Source of the DNA: Nageia nagi
Lineage: Eukaryota; Pinophyta
Length of the DNA: 64,000 bases
NCBI GenBank assembly: GCA_050084985.1
Contig: JBITNC010000002.1
Span: 35,216,001 to 35,280,000 of the forward strand
Reading direction: 5' to 3'
The notes under the pieces were generated by a model. That model was not told the origin of the DNA. It did no database searches and saw only the letters and a list, made by a program, of their open reading frames with translations. Positions 1 through 15,300 of this stretch are shown one piece after another (position 1 is the stretch's first letter; every line of letters starts with the position of its first letter). The translations under genes and the position numbers were made by a program.

Positions 1-304
1 GGGCCTATTTGACGATTTTGACATTTATGATAGCATGGATTGTGAGGATAGCATGCCTGTTTCTGGAGATAAAGATGGTTCCTCAAATATCCTGGTACAG
101 GATAGTCTCGAATCATCCACTCATGTGGTTTCAAAGCAAATAAGCACTTCCAAAAGTGGTAAAGTATGTCTGCAAATAAAGCAGCTGAGTGTATCTTCCT
201 CTGCAAATGTCCTACAAAAGTTGAGACCCCATTTGGTGATGAATGAACATTTGATTGGCTGTGTTCAAGAGGCTCGTTTTGCTTGCTTTGGACCTCAGGA
301 TATG
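1..304 (+). CDS. FAAP100: FAAP100 exon (first in window, 5' end outside)
   Basis: Open from base 2 to 304 in the frame of the next exon. It ends CFGPQDM before the donor ATG|GTGAGG, phase 0. The N-terminal part is acidic and serine-rich, poorly conserved in appearance. Confidence 0.75.
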
Positions 305-3300
305 GTGAGGAGTATGTGAATTTTAGGCTGAAATTTTGAATGGATGATACCTGCATAATTTGATATCCAATTCACAAGGGGTCTTGACTTTTATACTGAT
401 AGAACTCTTCCAAGAGGCTTACAAATGAAGTCAGTTGTGATGCGCTTTGCAGGTGATTGTCATATCAATATGTGGGATTGAACTTTTTCAGGCTTCTCCA
501 ACAACAGGAAACTCTTCAATAGTTTTTAAGAGATTAAAGTTCATCAATGGCGATATAACTTTTCAAAGTCAACCAACATGTGCCCTAGTTGTGACTTCTG
601 CAAATCATGTCTCAATTGGAAATACAGAAGTGATAGTTTCACTGCATGACAAACTTTTTGGTGCCTTTTCTGATGGGTTGAGCTGTGAAAAACCTCAATA
701 CTTGTTGCTTAAAGGTCCATATGCTTCCAAATTGCAAATTCTAAGCACCTGTCTGTTTGTCTTTGATATGTTAAATTTGCTGTAATCTCAATGACATTTA
801 GCTTCATATTATTGTAGAATAACAATGGCTTGTAGCTATTGCTATAATTTTTTTGACTGTTTCAATCAAGACCATTCCGTCATTTTATTAATTAGGACCA
901 AATTTTGCATTAAGTTTTTAATCTTGAGATAAGGTAACTCATTATTGATGATGGTGGCAATTCCTGGAGCATGACTAAAGACCAAGCAATTGATGGACAG
1001 GATAAGATTCAGTAGAATAAGCTTCCATCATCATGACATCCCTGAAGCAAATACTATTTAGTTGAAGCCGATGAGCCTTCTAGCAGTAGATGCATAATAG
1101 CTACACTTGAAGTAGGAAGCTGCAAATATATATTCAAAAATATTTTAGGAGTTCATCTTGGAAGTCTTTAAAAACTGATGCACAAACAACATTCTTAATG
1201 AACAAAGTTATTCAATATTTTGGATATGGTTTGAAATGTACGAGTAGGTGGTATTTAAATGGATCAAATAGTGACTTATTATTACAATATCCGAATATAG
1301 GGGCCTAATTTTCATTCTTTGGATCCTTAAAAGAAGTAAGTAGTGAATTTTGCATGCATTTATATTGTTAGTTTTTGGCCGACTTTAGTGCACATTTCCA
1401 TTGTTTGAGTTGTATAAATTTTGATGATATCGTAAGAGTTAAAGAGGGCAGAAATGACTTCAAAGATATTTTCTCATTTTCTGGTGGAGTATGTTGGCTC
1501 TCTTGCTGCATTGATATTTTCTCCTTTTAAAATTATATAAGATCTTATAAAAGTGGTGCATAGCTCCAACTTTGTGTGTTAAGGAAAACAATATATACCC
1601 TGAATTCTTGTAAATGACTTGGATCATGATGTTTTTATATGTACCCTGAACTCCTCAGTATGAACTCTTAATCCACTTAGAGAATAGTTTCATCTACACA
1701 GGTTTGGTGGGGTAATTTTTTTACCCTTAGGTCATTGGAAGTACTAATTGGAATTAGCAAATATGAAATCCACCCAAAAATGGAATTAATCATTATATTT
1801 GTTATATTGTTCTTTTTTATTGCATTGTTGCAAAATGCTCATCCATATTTGCTGTTTATGCTAAGCAGCTGGTAAATGAGAATGAACGTAACATGAATAT
1901 TGAATCTTATCTTTTCTTCTTTAAGGTGATGCTGATGGGCGTGTATATTTGAGCCCATTGTTCTGTCCAGAAATTAATATGCCTTCTTCAAGGATATTGT
2001 GCAATCTTGGGCAACCTGTTTTGGCATTGCTTGCCGTCTCTGCAGAAAATGCAACATCAATTAAGTCTGAAATCAGAGATACTCTTTTAGTCATAGGACA
2101 ATATGGTCATATTGTGGCTATATCTTGCAGTAACAAATTGGAGAGTGATTCATGTATTCTTTCAAGCTCAGACGCTAAATACAATACATCCTTTGAGATT
2201 AACCTGGATAAAAAAAAAGTTGAAATACATGAGTGGAAAGTCCAGGCACCGATTACATCAGTTTGTTTGTTGGGTTCACAACACCTATGCTACTGTGCTG
2301 GATTAGAGGGCTTTATCTCATTGCTGTTTGAGGACAGAGATACACCCAAGTCCTTTGGTATAGTTTCAAAAAACATGCAAAATCAAGATGCAAAGTATGG
2401 GATTAGTCTAAAATGTCAGGCTGCAACACAAAGTAGTTTATGTAGTTCAGAACAGACAAGATGTAATTTGAGGGAGAAACTATTCCCCAAGAAATTACCA
2501 GTTGCAGATGCTGTCATAGGTGTAGCAGGAAAGGATATTTCAGCTTCTAATATGAGTGGTAGACCTCTGGTACTCTTGACTGCTCGAGGACGGATGTTGG
2601 GTGTAGAAATATCAAATTCTATGCCAATTCTTGAGGCATGTTATGCTGGAGCATTGCCTAAAAGGAGTTGGAGAACTTGGGAATCAAACATGGATGAGCA
2701 TGTGAAGGTAAAACAAAGCAATTGTGTTTCACATCATTTGCTTTTGCTTCAAGCTAGGCCTTTTTAGTGTGAAAATGTTTTTGTTCATGAAATTTCCAAG
2801 ATTGAAGTTAGTTTTCATCACATTGCAGAGATTGATAGACATTGTTGATGACATTTCAAGAGCAGCTGATTGTATTCACCAATGCAGCCACTTCTTAAAT
2901 CAGGCCATTAGCGAATTGGCAATTTCTTTGAAATTTTCATCTTCTATATTAACTAATCCAAGTAGAGATAGCATGTTAAATCCAAATCCTGTGAATAGAA
3001 ACTGTGTCAGAAATACAGGACTTTCACCAAAGTGTACTATCAAAGTCACTCCTCTGTCTGCAACTCTTACATCGTCAAGGAATCTAGCTTTTGGGGACTG
3101 CCCTGATGGTTCAGAAATTGATTGTGCTGAAAAGTTGCTCCAGAAAGAAATCTCCGGCCTTGCCAGGATCAGTGTAACTCTGTCCAATTGCACCATACAT
3201 CCACTCTCTCCTCATTGGATTTTAGTATTGGAGCTTCAAAATACTAGCATGGAAAATAATAGAGCTAATATATATTCTAATATAATCAACAATGGATTTG

Positions 3301-6300
3301 GTTTATCTCCTGATTCCCAGTGCATCATTGAATTTGATGTGAACGTGCCTGGATTGTATTCTGGCCCGGTAAGTTTATTCATTTATCTTTGCCATCTTCA
3401 TGACTACCATGAACTTCTTCATAAACAATATTCTACAGATGATGATCAGAAAAACGATACAAGAAAGAAACATCTGAAAGGTTTAACGTGTATTGATGAT
3501 TCAAAGATCGAGGCATTCCTTGCTAAAGTTTCCCTTGAAGAGGTTCAAGAGCCATCTACAGCAAGTTCTATGCCAATAGATGCTTTTGCTTCTATATGCA
3601 TCCCTTTGTCACAACATAGAATAGACATTTTATCCATGGGAAGTCACCCACCTCAGAAGTTTCACCATGTGGTCAGGGCGTCTCATCTCAGTCATAAGTC
3701 TGCTGAACAGGACACTCATGATTCTATTGGCAAAACTTTCCCGGACAGTGTAATTGGGGAGTTCTCGGGTACATTGAATTTTACTTTTAAAGAGAGTGAC
3801 AAACATTCAAGAGCAACTGCAGATGCCCTTAGCACATGGAGGGAACTCTTTTTTGAAGATCTCCTGGAGAAAGGAGGCCTATCAAAGGTACTAACCATTA
3901 ATTTTAGAATCTTCTATGATATCAATTTCTTTCTTTGCTTTTCGATTGGTCATAGGAAACATCTACATTATCAAGTAAACAATGTACTTTAGTTTGGGGA
4001 AGATTCCAGTGGCCTTATTGTCCTGTTAAGGTAAAATGTGTCTATATAAAAACTATTCTTTAGCTTGTGGATTATCAACCATATGACACAGGCCAGACAC
4101 TAGATAGGCTCATTTGTGGCATGTTTTTCTTCAGGATGTGATACGAATCATGTGAAATTTTAATGGTTATATTTTATTGTAACTTGTGTAATGAGAGGTG
4201 TCTGCAAAGATGGGATTTATGATAAGGCCTTAGCTGGTCTCTCTCAGTTGCTTGTTCCTTCAACTATCAATGATCTCTAACTGCTTTGTAGCTGGTTCTT
4301 TGATAGATTTCTGGTGCCCCAGTTTTATATCTTTAGTATTGAATATATTTTGTGATTAGAATTGTTCATCTTCTCTTTCCAGATTTAGAAACTTGTCTAA
4401 ATCATTTGAAAATGAAAACAAGAGATATAATACTGTTTTCAGGCCGATAGGTTTAATATAGATATGCATATATGATTATTCGATATTTGCTGCATACAAA
4501 GGTAGGGACAATTGTTAGATGGAATATATTTTATTGCATCAAGAGGAAGACTTTTAATTTGTTATATATTGTTTCACAATTTCATCCTCATGTTTTGAAA
4601 CTCTGACAAAGCTCATGATAAATTGGGCCATACCAATTCATCTAACTCATGACATCATTATTACTATTTATGATATCATTTTGACATCAACATCATATTT
4701 GTTGTGAAGTTATTGATTTTTTTTACCATACTTTAGCCTCTCATCATGCTGTTTAGGATTTAATGGTCACATTAATTGTGGTTAGCTTTTGAAGCTTACC
4801 TATTATACATTACAAATATTACAAAGTGAGCCTCTCTAAGGGAGAGCAAAAAAGCCGATTTCTTTCTTATTTGAGAAGCACAAATCTCAAGTTGAGTGGG
4901 TGGGATGAATTGCATTGCTCCATAATAGAAAATAACCTTCAGATCATCCACATTAATGTTAGAATAATAATATCAAGGTTGTCAGGGGATGCATCCCTCA
5001 CCCTCAAAATCCCCGTCCCCATCCCCTTCTGTCCCCGAAAACTTGGGGACTCCATAGGGGACGTTTCCTTCTGTTTATTAAGAACGTAAAATGTATATAG
5101 CCATTTTGTTAGTTTTTGTATAACATTTTTGTTCTAAAATGATGTATTTAGCCATTTTGTTAGATTTTGAATAATGATTTTGTTAATTTTTGCATAATGG
5201 ATGATTGTGTGTCGTTTATTTTCCTTAGTTTTATATACTTGTTGGTCCCTAGCCCCGTCCCCTAGGCATTTCCTAAAATCGGGTCTCCGTCCCCAACCAT
5301 CCTCAAAAACCCGTCCCCTAGTCCCCCTGTACGCCCGTCCCCCAGTCAACCTTGAATATTATATTAGTTGTTAATTATAGATTAGTGGTTAATTGTAGGA
5401 TAGTGGTTAATTATAGATATACGTTATTTTTAGGAACATGAGGTGATATAGCTCCTTTGCCTATTTTTAGGTTCTCTCTTTCTCTCTTGTATTTATATTT
5501 GATTAAGTGTAATGTTCCAAATTAAAAAAATTAGGAATTCATACAAATTGCATCAAGAAACTCTAGAATCTATGATGATCCCAAACCGGTGGATCATGCT
5601 CAAACGTTCCCTAGGAGAGGGACATTTTCCTTCTAGCTCTTGATCTAGCCAATCAAACTTGAAATTGCACAAATACTCCAACGTCTAGCTAGGAATGATA
5701 GAATTAAGCTAAACAAACTACAATTGCTCACAGAAACCCAACATTGGCAACAAGCAAGCTAAATACGAATTAAGTAATGCAAAGTCAGTCCCAGGTCCAA
5801 CATCCAAGCACAAGGAGACAATAACAACAAAATAATAGGAATAATGTAATTGTATTGATGTAACAATGATACAATTGCAATCACAATGTATTTTGGTGCC
5901 TAAGGAGCTTACACCAAGGTTGCCTCTAATAGGGTTTTTTGTGGAACAACTAGAGTTCCTCTTGCGAATGGCCGAAGTAAGCTTTAGGCTAGCCTTCAAT
6001 CACCTTAAGACCTCAACAGATTGCTCCACAAGTGGCGAAGATAGAGTTCTCACACTCAGTCCAATAGAATGGGTTTTATTCATAAATTCAACATATCTTG
6101 TGTAATCCAGTAGTCCTTATATAGGAGAGGTAGTTCGTCTTCTAATCTTGCATTGAGATGATCTAACAGTGGAGAGGAGTGATCTGTGTGCCCTTGGTGT
6201 CAATGTCTAAGATGGAGAGCCTTGGGATAAACGAGGTCACATCCAAGGGCCTAGAAATGCAACATTGGAGTAATAGGGCCATTAATGCTTCTTCGAATTA

Positions 6301-9300
6301 GTGCCATGCACTAGGATGCCTCTTGGGGTGTGATGTGGGGTCTTGGAATCCACATAAGCCCAATGTCTAAGGAGGAGAGCTCATAAGTGCCTCGTGATGC
6401 CAAATTCTTCTATAGATGTGCTACATCCAAGCTTGGGAGTTCGTGTGATGCCTCAAAATCGATGTAATCACCTAGGTGGATGCTCTACCTTAAAGGGGAG
6501 AGCACTAATGACAAGATTACCATCTAATGCCAATATTATATTCATCAAGGCTAGAAATATGCAATGCCTCATTATTGGAGACTAATATTGCATTTACAAA
6601 TATAATAGCCTTGGTATCATTAATACAACATTATTGCCATATTAAGGCACTAACTATACATAATGAATTAATAAAAGGCCCAATGCTCCATAATTAAAGC
6701 ATTTAACTAAGTCTCTAAATGGAACTTACAATAATTGGCCAAAAACTACTAAAATAGACAAAAGTAGTCCTAAACTAATGTTCCCATTTATTAGCGGTGA
6801 AATGGGGAAAACACCATAAAAATAGGGACATTACAAAATTATCCAAAACATGGATGCCAAGAAAATCAAATCTGAATTTATTATTGTTCAAAGGACTCAA
6901 ATACAATGCTCAAATGCGTCTACGAAGGCCCTTAGGGTTGGACAAATCACTCTAAGATGCAAAAGATGTCCCAAAGGGCTAGACGTTTGGCTTACTGGCC
7001 ATATTTGATGCTCAAATGCACTCCAAAGCACTCCCACTAGCTAACGTCACATTGCTAGGGCCTCTAACCCTCGAATCTAGATGCTGAAGGTCTTCACAAG
7101 GTTTGCCAATAGCTTAATGAGGCTCCATCGAGGACATAAAAGCTTGATGAGGCTTCCAATCCTCCTTAGGGCACGAAGAGCTTGAGGCTCCCCGATCCAG
7201 TAGAAAATGATGGGATATGGCCAAGGTCACAAGAAGAATGGATAATCAATGACATCCTTCTCTCCATGTGTCCATCTCTCTTATAGCTAAATGCCTCGTT
7301 GTAGAAATAGAAATAGAAATAGAAATAATATTAATGTCCTTGGGTGACCAAAATAGGTCAATGGGACTCGAAAAGTACAATCCAGCTAAATGTAGAGAGT
7401 GAAGGGGCGAGAAACCCCAGGAACCGAAAAAGCAAAAGCAAGAAGCACTAAAGCTACGCTACAATACATCGAGAAACCCAAAAAAGACCAACATCCTCAA
7501 TCATCAAATATAGATCCGATCACTCTAGGAATAGGTGTAGAGGGCCCTGAACTGGAAGGGCTAAGCAAGGCTCGTGAGTCTCTCTCAATATCTAAGATCG
7601 AAGGGTCACCCGTGGAGGAGAAAAAGACAGTGATGTACATTTGTCGTCTTAGCTGAGATTGTCTGGTAACGGTTCGAGGGGCAAGACGGCATCGTGTCGA
7701 TTTGAGCTCGTGGATATGCGGAAGAATATCACCTAGAGGGCGTTTCCTATCTGCGAGACTCGAGGTAGGCTGGAAGAAAGAACTGATCAACTTGGTGGTT
7801 TGAGGGGCCTTCGCGGATCTTTGTAAGGATGCTCGCCGGAAAAGAGTAACATTACCAAGAACTCTTTGGCCTAAGACCAATGTACAATGTTATGGAGTAT
7901 TGCCAGACTCGGCTTTCTCCCTTGAAACTTATAGACGAGAGTGTTTTACACAAATTTTGTTGAAATTTAATGTGAAGTCTTCCTCATCCATATGAATGGT
8001 GGGGGAAGTAACCTTGCCTTTACTCTTCGCAAATCCTTCTTTCTTCTCACCTTGATGATATTTATCTACTACTCCTTTACATTTCACATTTTGCATCTTG
8101 CGTGAGTGGATGGGAATTCATGATTCCCGCATTCTCCTTTGGATAAGATGATGAGTTTTGCTTCTGAACACTCATATTAGCTCCTTCGTTTGATTCATAG
8201 TGTGCATTAGGGTTCCATTTGGAGGACGAGAGATTAGAAGCCTCTTCTACTCTTGACAACGACGCACAATAGGGTTTGCTTTTCTCCCCTCTTGCCCCCT
8301 TTTGTTTGCTATGATTCCCATTTGGCATCATTAGAAGTCCATTGTTTAATGGTAGTAACCAATATTGATTTGCAGTTCTTCGAATGTTCGCCAATCTTGC
8401 TATGGCTTTCGTTGATTTGGCTAGCAAGGAGCTTTACATTATCCTTCTCGCTATCGCCTTTAGGGTTTGGGCCTCTCTCTATTTGGCTTTGGCTCACGTA
8501 CATTGAGTGTACACTTTCCATATTTTCTCCTTTCTATTTATTATTTCTCATTTATTAATTAAGTTGTGAAGGAATATTTTAAAGGAATCTCTACAACTAT
8601 TTTATCTCCTTATGAGGCCCTTCACACATGTGAAAGTGAGTCATTTGTAAATACTTAAGACGAATCCTAGGTGTTCTTATGTGTCACACTCATGCACACA
8701 CAAATGAAGGTGGCAATATTAGAGATGGGAGTTACTTATACAACCCTCCTAACCTCGTTTTAACCTATGTATGTAGAGGTGTTTCTCCTTCATTCATTAA
8801 TAGGATGGCATATGATAGTGTCATATACTAGTGCAATATTATGACTAGAGTATAGAGATTTCTTGTCTTAATGCTTATTGTAACATTGTTTAGGTTTGCC
8901 ATCTTCATTAATATATGGGGTATTTTTTCTTTGCTTTTACCCCTTTAAAAACTTTGGTGTCTCCTGCTCATTTTGTGGTGAATGCTCTTATCTTTTGGTG
9001 CCTCCTACTTCATTCGTGATTTATGGTAATGAGGGTTGAGTTGGTGGGAATGATGCTTTCAAATCTCATTTAAATTTGAATACTTTTCTTATGGTAATGA
9101 AACTCATCATATTTTTGTAAATGGTATTTTCCTTCAACTATACTTGTTTGATGCCCCTTTTGGAAATATTATGTTCATGCACCTATTTGTGAGGATAGAG
9201 TTCGCCATAGGTCTTGGAGAGTTGATTTGATTTGTTCTTTGGACTGGGCATCTCGTGGGAAACGTTTTGACAGGTTACATGACATGGTTTCATTAGGAAA

Positions 9301-12300
9301 CGAAGGAGTTATGGTCTCTTGAAGTTCGCCAGTTGGACCAGTCTTCTATATTGTGGCCACCCACAGAAATCCAAAAACATCTTCATATTGACTCCTTGAG
9401 ATGTGACGCCCCACTCCTTGGGATAGGAATTGATTACTTATTATATTTAGGTGTGAGCTTGGTAATTTATGTTAGATTTAGTATACTTGATGGGGAACAC
9501 TTGTATGAGTTGTAATACATGATTCCAAGGCAATTAATAATTGTAAATGCAATATTAGTCTCGAATTATGAGGTGTTGCATACTTAGCTGTTGGATCTTG
9601 TAATTATTGGCATCCTTAGGCTAACGTTGGACTTGGGATTAGAGATATGATTCCTAGGTGAGATCCGAACAAAGCAAATGTATAAATAGACACTGGAGGC
9701 TCATTATTGGACACACTTGATTATTATTACACTCACTACAGGCCTTTGGGCACAAGTCTTAGCGGTGCTAAGCAAACCATTCCTAGGCGGAGCGTCTAGA
9801 AGGTAGTTAGGCAGTGGGATCCTGATTACCTACGACATAGGTGGAGCACCTTGCCCATCCGGTGGCATTCCGAGGATTACTTCTACCTTCAGTGGTTCAC
9901 CAGGTTTCGAGGAGGGCTCCTTCAGTGGAGAGGATTCTGAGTCTGAGGGAGTAAGTCTATCCCGTGGTTCGATAGTTGTTCAGTGTTGAGGATTTTAGAG
10001 CATTGTGCCCTAGTTGGCTCCCTTGAGGCCAACGATTGCCCATTGGGCATTGGTATTGTATTGCATCCATTGTTTATCATTCGTATATAGCCATAGGGCT
10101 TTGGATCTCATTGTGTATTGTATATTCCATACTTGTGCATGCGTTGGATTGTCTTTGCATCATTGTACATGTATGAGCCAGACGTTGGCATTGTGATGTG
10201 ATGTTCATTGCTAATCAATTGTATGAGCTAGACGTTGGCATGTTTGCATTATTATGATGCGTATTCATTGTCCTAACCCTAACGTTGGCACTAGAGGGTT
10301 TGTTTGATTGTATTTTGATGCCCTAGACCTAACGCCAGGGTTTGATGGTCCAAAATTGCTAGTTTGTGGTTGAGTTTTAATTTGGATCATCACAACTTGT
10401 GAGATTAGTTTTTATTTTTTATGATCCATATTTCTAACATTTTCTAACTAATGATTATTTTTTATTGTCATCGAATTTACACACAGACCATGCAAGGCAG
10501 TGTTAGAGAGAAGATAATGAGGATTGAGTTGGTGGGAATGATGCTTTCAAACCTCATTCATATTTGAATGCTTTTCTTATGGTAGTGAAACTCATCATTT
10601 TTTTGTAAATGGTATTTTCCTTCAACTACACTTGTGAGATTAGTTTTTATTTTTTGTGATCCATATTTCTAACCGTTTTTAACTAATGATTATTTCTTAT
10701 TGTTACCGATTGCACACAGACCATGCAAGGTCATGCTAGAGAGAAGATAATTTGGTAGATTCAAGTAATGTTTACATCTACCATTATAAGCAAATACTTT
10801 GGTTTTAATAACTTGTTTCCGCATAAACCAAAAGATATTCTTTGTTTTTTTTGTTGTTGAGAAAAACTTATCCTATATTACTTCGGTTGGCAAGAATGTT
10901 ACAATATTTGAACATATGATAAACATGAAAGTCTCTCTAATAAATGTGCTATGACTAGATAGGCTATATCAAGGTTACATGGAGTATTGGGGATGGGAAA
11001 TGCGAAAACATGTATCTAGGAATGGCAGGGGATGGAGACCCATTTCTAAGAAACGTGGGGGGACGGCAAGAGGAAATGACAATATTATAATATAGAATTT
11101 TATATATACTATAAAAACACAAAAAACTGAACTTACTAAGTTTGAAAGTGAATATTAAATACAATTTATAGAAAATTTAAAATTGAAATTCTCAAATTAT
11201 AATATGAATAAAATTTAAAATATAACTTATTAAATTTTGACAAAGTCTCTTTCAACTATTGACTGATTGCTTGTATATTATGAGTTGGTGAGAGTTGTTA
11301 ATATGTTGAACTTTATTTCTACTAATCGATAGTAAGTATGGGTTTGGGCCTTGAACTTTATTTCTACATTGAATGTATTTCATTCATTTTATGTGACAAC
11401 ATTGTGATCTTAATATTGAGTAATTCAGGTTGTGGCTCTTTCAAACTGCAAGATGTTAGTTCTACTTCTAACTTTTGTCATTGGTTGAATATCATAGATG
11501 GGCTTTTTGATCATTTTTGTAAGTGTGAGAATTTGTCAAACTACTATGAATCTTAGCTGATTCCAAGTAAAACATACATACATTTAACAAAGCAAAACAT
11601 GGAGAATATTACATTGATGTCAAAATATCATTGAGCCTTTTTAAAGCCTTTATGAGGCCTTTTTTTTGTTTTTTTAAAGTCTAGATCATATGGGATGGTT
11701 GGCTGTCCCCTTCGTCCAAGGGACAACTAGTCGTCCCCCTTTCACTAAAATGCTTCAAAAACATTCTCACTTTCTCTTCAGCCGTCTTGGATATGGTTAA
11801 GAGATGTATCCTTGTTTCAAGACATCATAGGAAACATATCCTATGGAATTTCCTTGTATTTAGAAGCAGGGATACGAGGATATGACCATTTTAGGTTGGG
11901 GGGGGGACACGTATCCTATGTAACCTTGGATTCAAGGTTCCACCCTGAGTCGGGGGAGATAGAGCATCCAGAGTGTGCTCCGGAATTCCGGAGCAGCGGA
12001 GGTCATTTTTAGGGAGCAACTCCGTTTGGTAGGTAGAGCGACTAGTAAAAACTTCTAGGATTTGTAGATTTTTCTTGTTTATTATTTCTGATTCATTATT
12101 AGTTATTACTATCAATTTCAAATATAAATCAAGTATGAATTTAAATTACAAAACATAATGATAATATTAATAATGTATGAATTTGAACGACAGAAATGAG
12201 AAATCAAAACGAACCATAATGTCAATAAGTGATAAACAAGTCTGAATCAGTGTAGTACATAATGCCATAATATCAAAATGAGTCATAATATCATAGTAGC

Positions 12301-15300
12301 AAAATGCCAAAGGCCCAAAATGGAAAAACCATAACTATCAAGTATCAAACTATGGTTTTAGCCTTTAAGAGTCTAAGTTTAATTCTTTGGCTCTAAGGGC
12401 TCATGTGCCATTAATATATTCTGATTGTAGTTACAATCAACATCCTCCTCCTCATCCATATCATGATCATCTGATGAGCTACTCTCATCATCTAACTGGA
12501 TACCCTCCATGTCCAGTGGTAATCCTATCAACCCTTGAGCATCATCATCAACCTTCAGATTAGCTGTCTCCATAGGATCAATATCCCATCGTGAAAGTGG
12601 ACTAGCTCTGTACTCTGGCTTCACCCTCTCACGAAGGCGAAGATAGCTATGCACCGCTATTAGTTTTTTTGCTCTCTTTGGGGTAAGCCTATTCTTCATG
12701 TTGTGGATGAAGCTATATGTGAACCAATTCCTCTTTGCAGCAAAGGAACTACCAACCTACAAACAAATTTGTCATTTGATAAATTTAGAATTAGAAACAT
12801 GAAACATCAAAGTTCAAAAAATTATTCAAATTTGAAATATTTTATGAATTATGGCTTATGCCAATGGGATTTTCATCTACTAACTTGAGAAAGAAGCTTA
12901 ACTGCAGGTTGCCTCAATTATGGAGCATCATCCTCATATAGATCCTATTATCCAATGGGATCACTTTGGGCAATGGTAGTCCTATCTTCCTTGCACATTG
13001 GTGTGCTAAAAAGAGGACCTTTAAGTCTCAAAAATTGCATGAATTGTTTTTACTTTTCTAAGGATGGCAGCGTCCTCTGATGTATACACTTTTTTCATTC
13101 AAGAATTTCATGAATCCATTTTTCACCTTTGAATCATTAATAGGTGTAGTTTTGCCTTCCTTGGGCACATACCATTTTGGATTCAAAGCATGGGTAGCTA
13201 TATGCATTGGGGTGCTCATCTTATTCCACCTATAAGAAATTAAAAAATAAAGTTAAAAACTTAAAACTACAAAGTACAAACAACAATGAATCAATATTTC
13301 TTTTGGTTAATTCTTCATTACAATGGGATGAATGTAGTTTGCATAAAATGAGGGATCTTTGGCATTATCATGCTGTCAAAAGTTTCATATATTTCTCCTA
13401 AATTAGAAGAATTTGTATCATCATACCTAATGACATCATGGATTGGAGCAATGAAACTACCATCTACCTACAAGGATTTAAAAAAAGTTAAAAAGCTACA
13501 TAGTAACATAAACAATCAATAACAAAAAATTTAAAACTGAAACTTCATTTATCTCATTTTATCTCATCAATTATCATTTAAGATTTTCAGTCTGTGTTTT
13601 TCCCTCATTTGATTCAGATTCCTTCCTCGTCTTCCATTCTGATGACACTACCATGGTTTGTAGTGGCTGCTGTAACATGCTTTCCAAGAAAAGGAAATAT
13701 GTGGCATATCTTGTTTCGACAAGTTTGATGAACTTCTTTAAGAAGCAACAAAATAAGGCCATTGATGTGTGATAGTTGCAAATAAACATTTTCATTTTTC
13801 TAACCTTTTGAACTATATTTCTCACCCATTCTATCTTTCCAATATCTCTCAATGCATTGTTTAAAGCATGATGCATAGGTAGTGGAAGGTGGCTGGCTAG
13901 GAGTAGGGTGATTAGATGAAGGATTTCTTTGTTCTTTATCAGTTTTAGTGGCCATATATGTAAGTTTTATAATTTCAACAAACTGAAATTTATTTATGTT
14001 TGGACACTTTCTCACCCCAAACCTTGTTTTATGTGAAAGGTGTGCATCTAGCCTAGTATAGCTTCCTATAAAACCAGTTGAACAAAAATTACAAATTATT
14101 TTTTTCCCTCCTCCAGTTGAACTTGAAGTACTTTTTGCATGGGGATCATTTGTAAAAAAATGTTGTAGAGGTTTTTGACGATTAAATGGTCCTGTGCCAA
14201 ATGGTTTTAACAACATAGAGGGACACTCAAATCGATTGTGCCAGTACTGTTGGCCCTAGAAGTTTGTGATTGTTGAATTTGCCCTTGATGCACATTTATT
14301 GTTTCAATTTGTATTTCAATTTCTTCCTCACTCTCACTATCATTTCGAGGAACAAAACCTTCACTATCACTACTCATTTTGATTTTGGATTTTAGACAAA
14401 AAAAAATAAAGTAAAACTCTTTAGAATTTTAATTTACAAGTTTAGAATCTAAATTTTTTAAGAATTTAACAAGTAAAAAAGAAAGAGAAAGAATCTACCT
14501 TGTTCTCCTCCTTACTGCTGTAGTTTTTACTCCTTCCCTCCTTTCTTCCTTGGTGTTGTGTTTTTTTTTTCTTCACTGTTATTTTGTTGGAGCTTCCACA
14601 TAAAAAATGAGAATGAAGATTAAGTTTGGAAGGTTTATAGTGAGTTTTTAGAGTTTGTGGGGGGGTGGGGGGCGAGGGGAGTGGGTATGAGTGAGACCCA
14701 CCCCATGCTTTTTATTTTAAGTTTTAACCTTTTTTTTTTAAAATAAGGCAAGAGTTTCCGGAGCGGTCGCGGAGCATCTCAGACACTCTGAGGCCTCTCC
14801 GTAATGCTAGCCCCAGCTCTTACGCCACTTCGGTGAATTCAGAGTGTCGAGTGCCACTCCGGCACTCCGGATCCGCTGGGGTTGCCGGAACACGCTCCAA
14901 TGGAAGCTTGCTTAGACTATATCTTTCATGAAAACTTAAAAGTTGTCAATATCAAATGCGCAGGTCCATCTTTGAAGGTTGCTCTACACATCATTTTCTC
15001 TTTTCCATAGGAAAAACAATGCTGCCATTCAAATGAATACTATTCAAATTTTTTAATATTATGCAAAGGTGAACAAAAGCTTTATGCCACGAGAGGGATA
15101 AGGAAAAAAGTTCATTATATTCTGCTTGAACCTGTTACCAAAGAATTCTGGCATTTTTTCATCCCCAAAAACATGCCTCAGTTTCCTCATCCCAGTTTAC
15201 ATACTGCTTATCTGAGATTCCCATTCTTTACAGCCTTTTTTTAACTAATAAATCTTGATAAAGAATTAACCAAAAAAATCTTGTGTTAAAGACATGTTTC

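Noticed and set aside
3369-3440. Additional intron in the large FAAP100 exon at GTAAGT (3369)
   Set aside because: The frame stays open and the residues after it fit the family; no good in-phase acceptor is needed to explain the region.
7497-8521. Minus-strand ORFs of 70-127 codons as host genes
   Set aside because: No motif, no splice context and no family recognised; located inside the FAAP100 intron among transposon debris.
9402-10394. LTR starting at TGTGACGCCCC (9402)
   Set aside because: The motif looks like a Gypsy LTR start, but the flanking direct repeats and the empty site place the left end at 9147, so this is internal.
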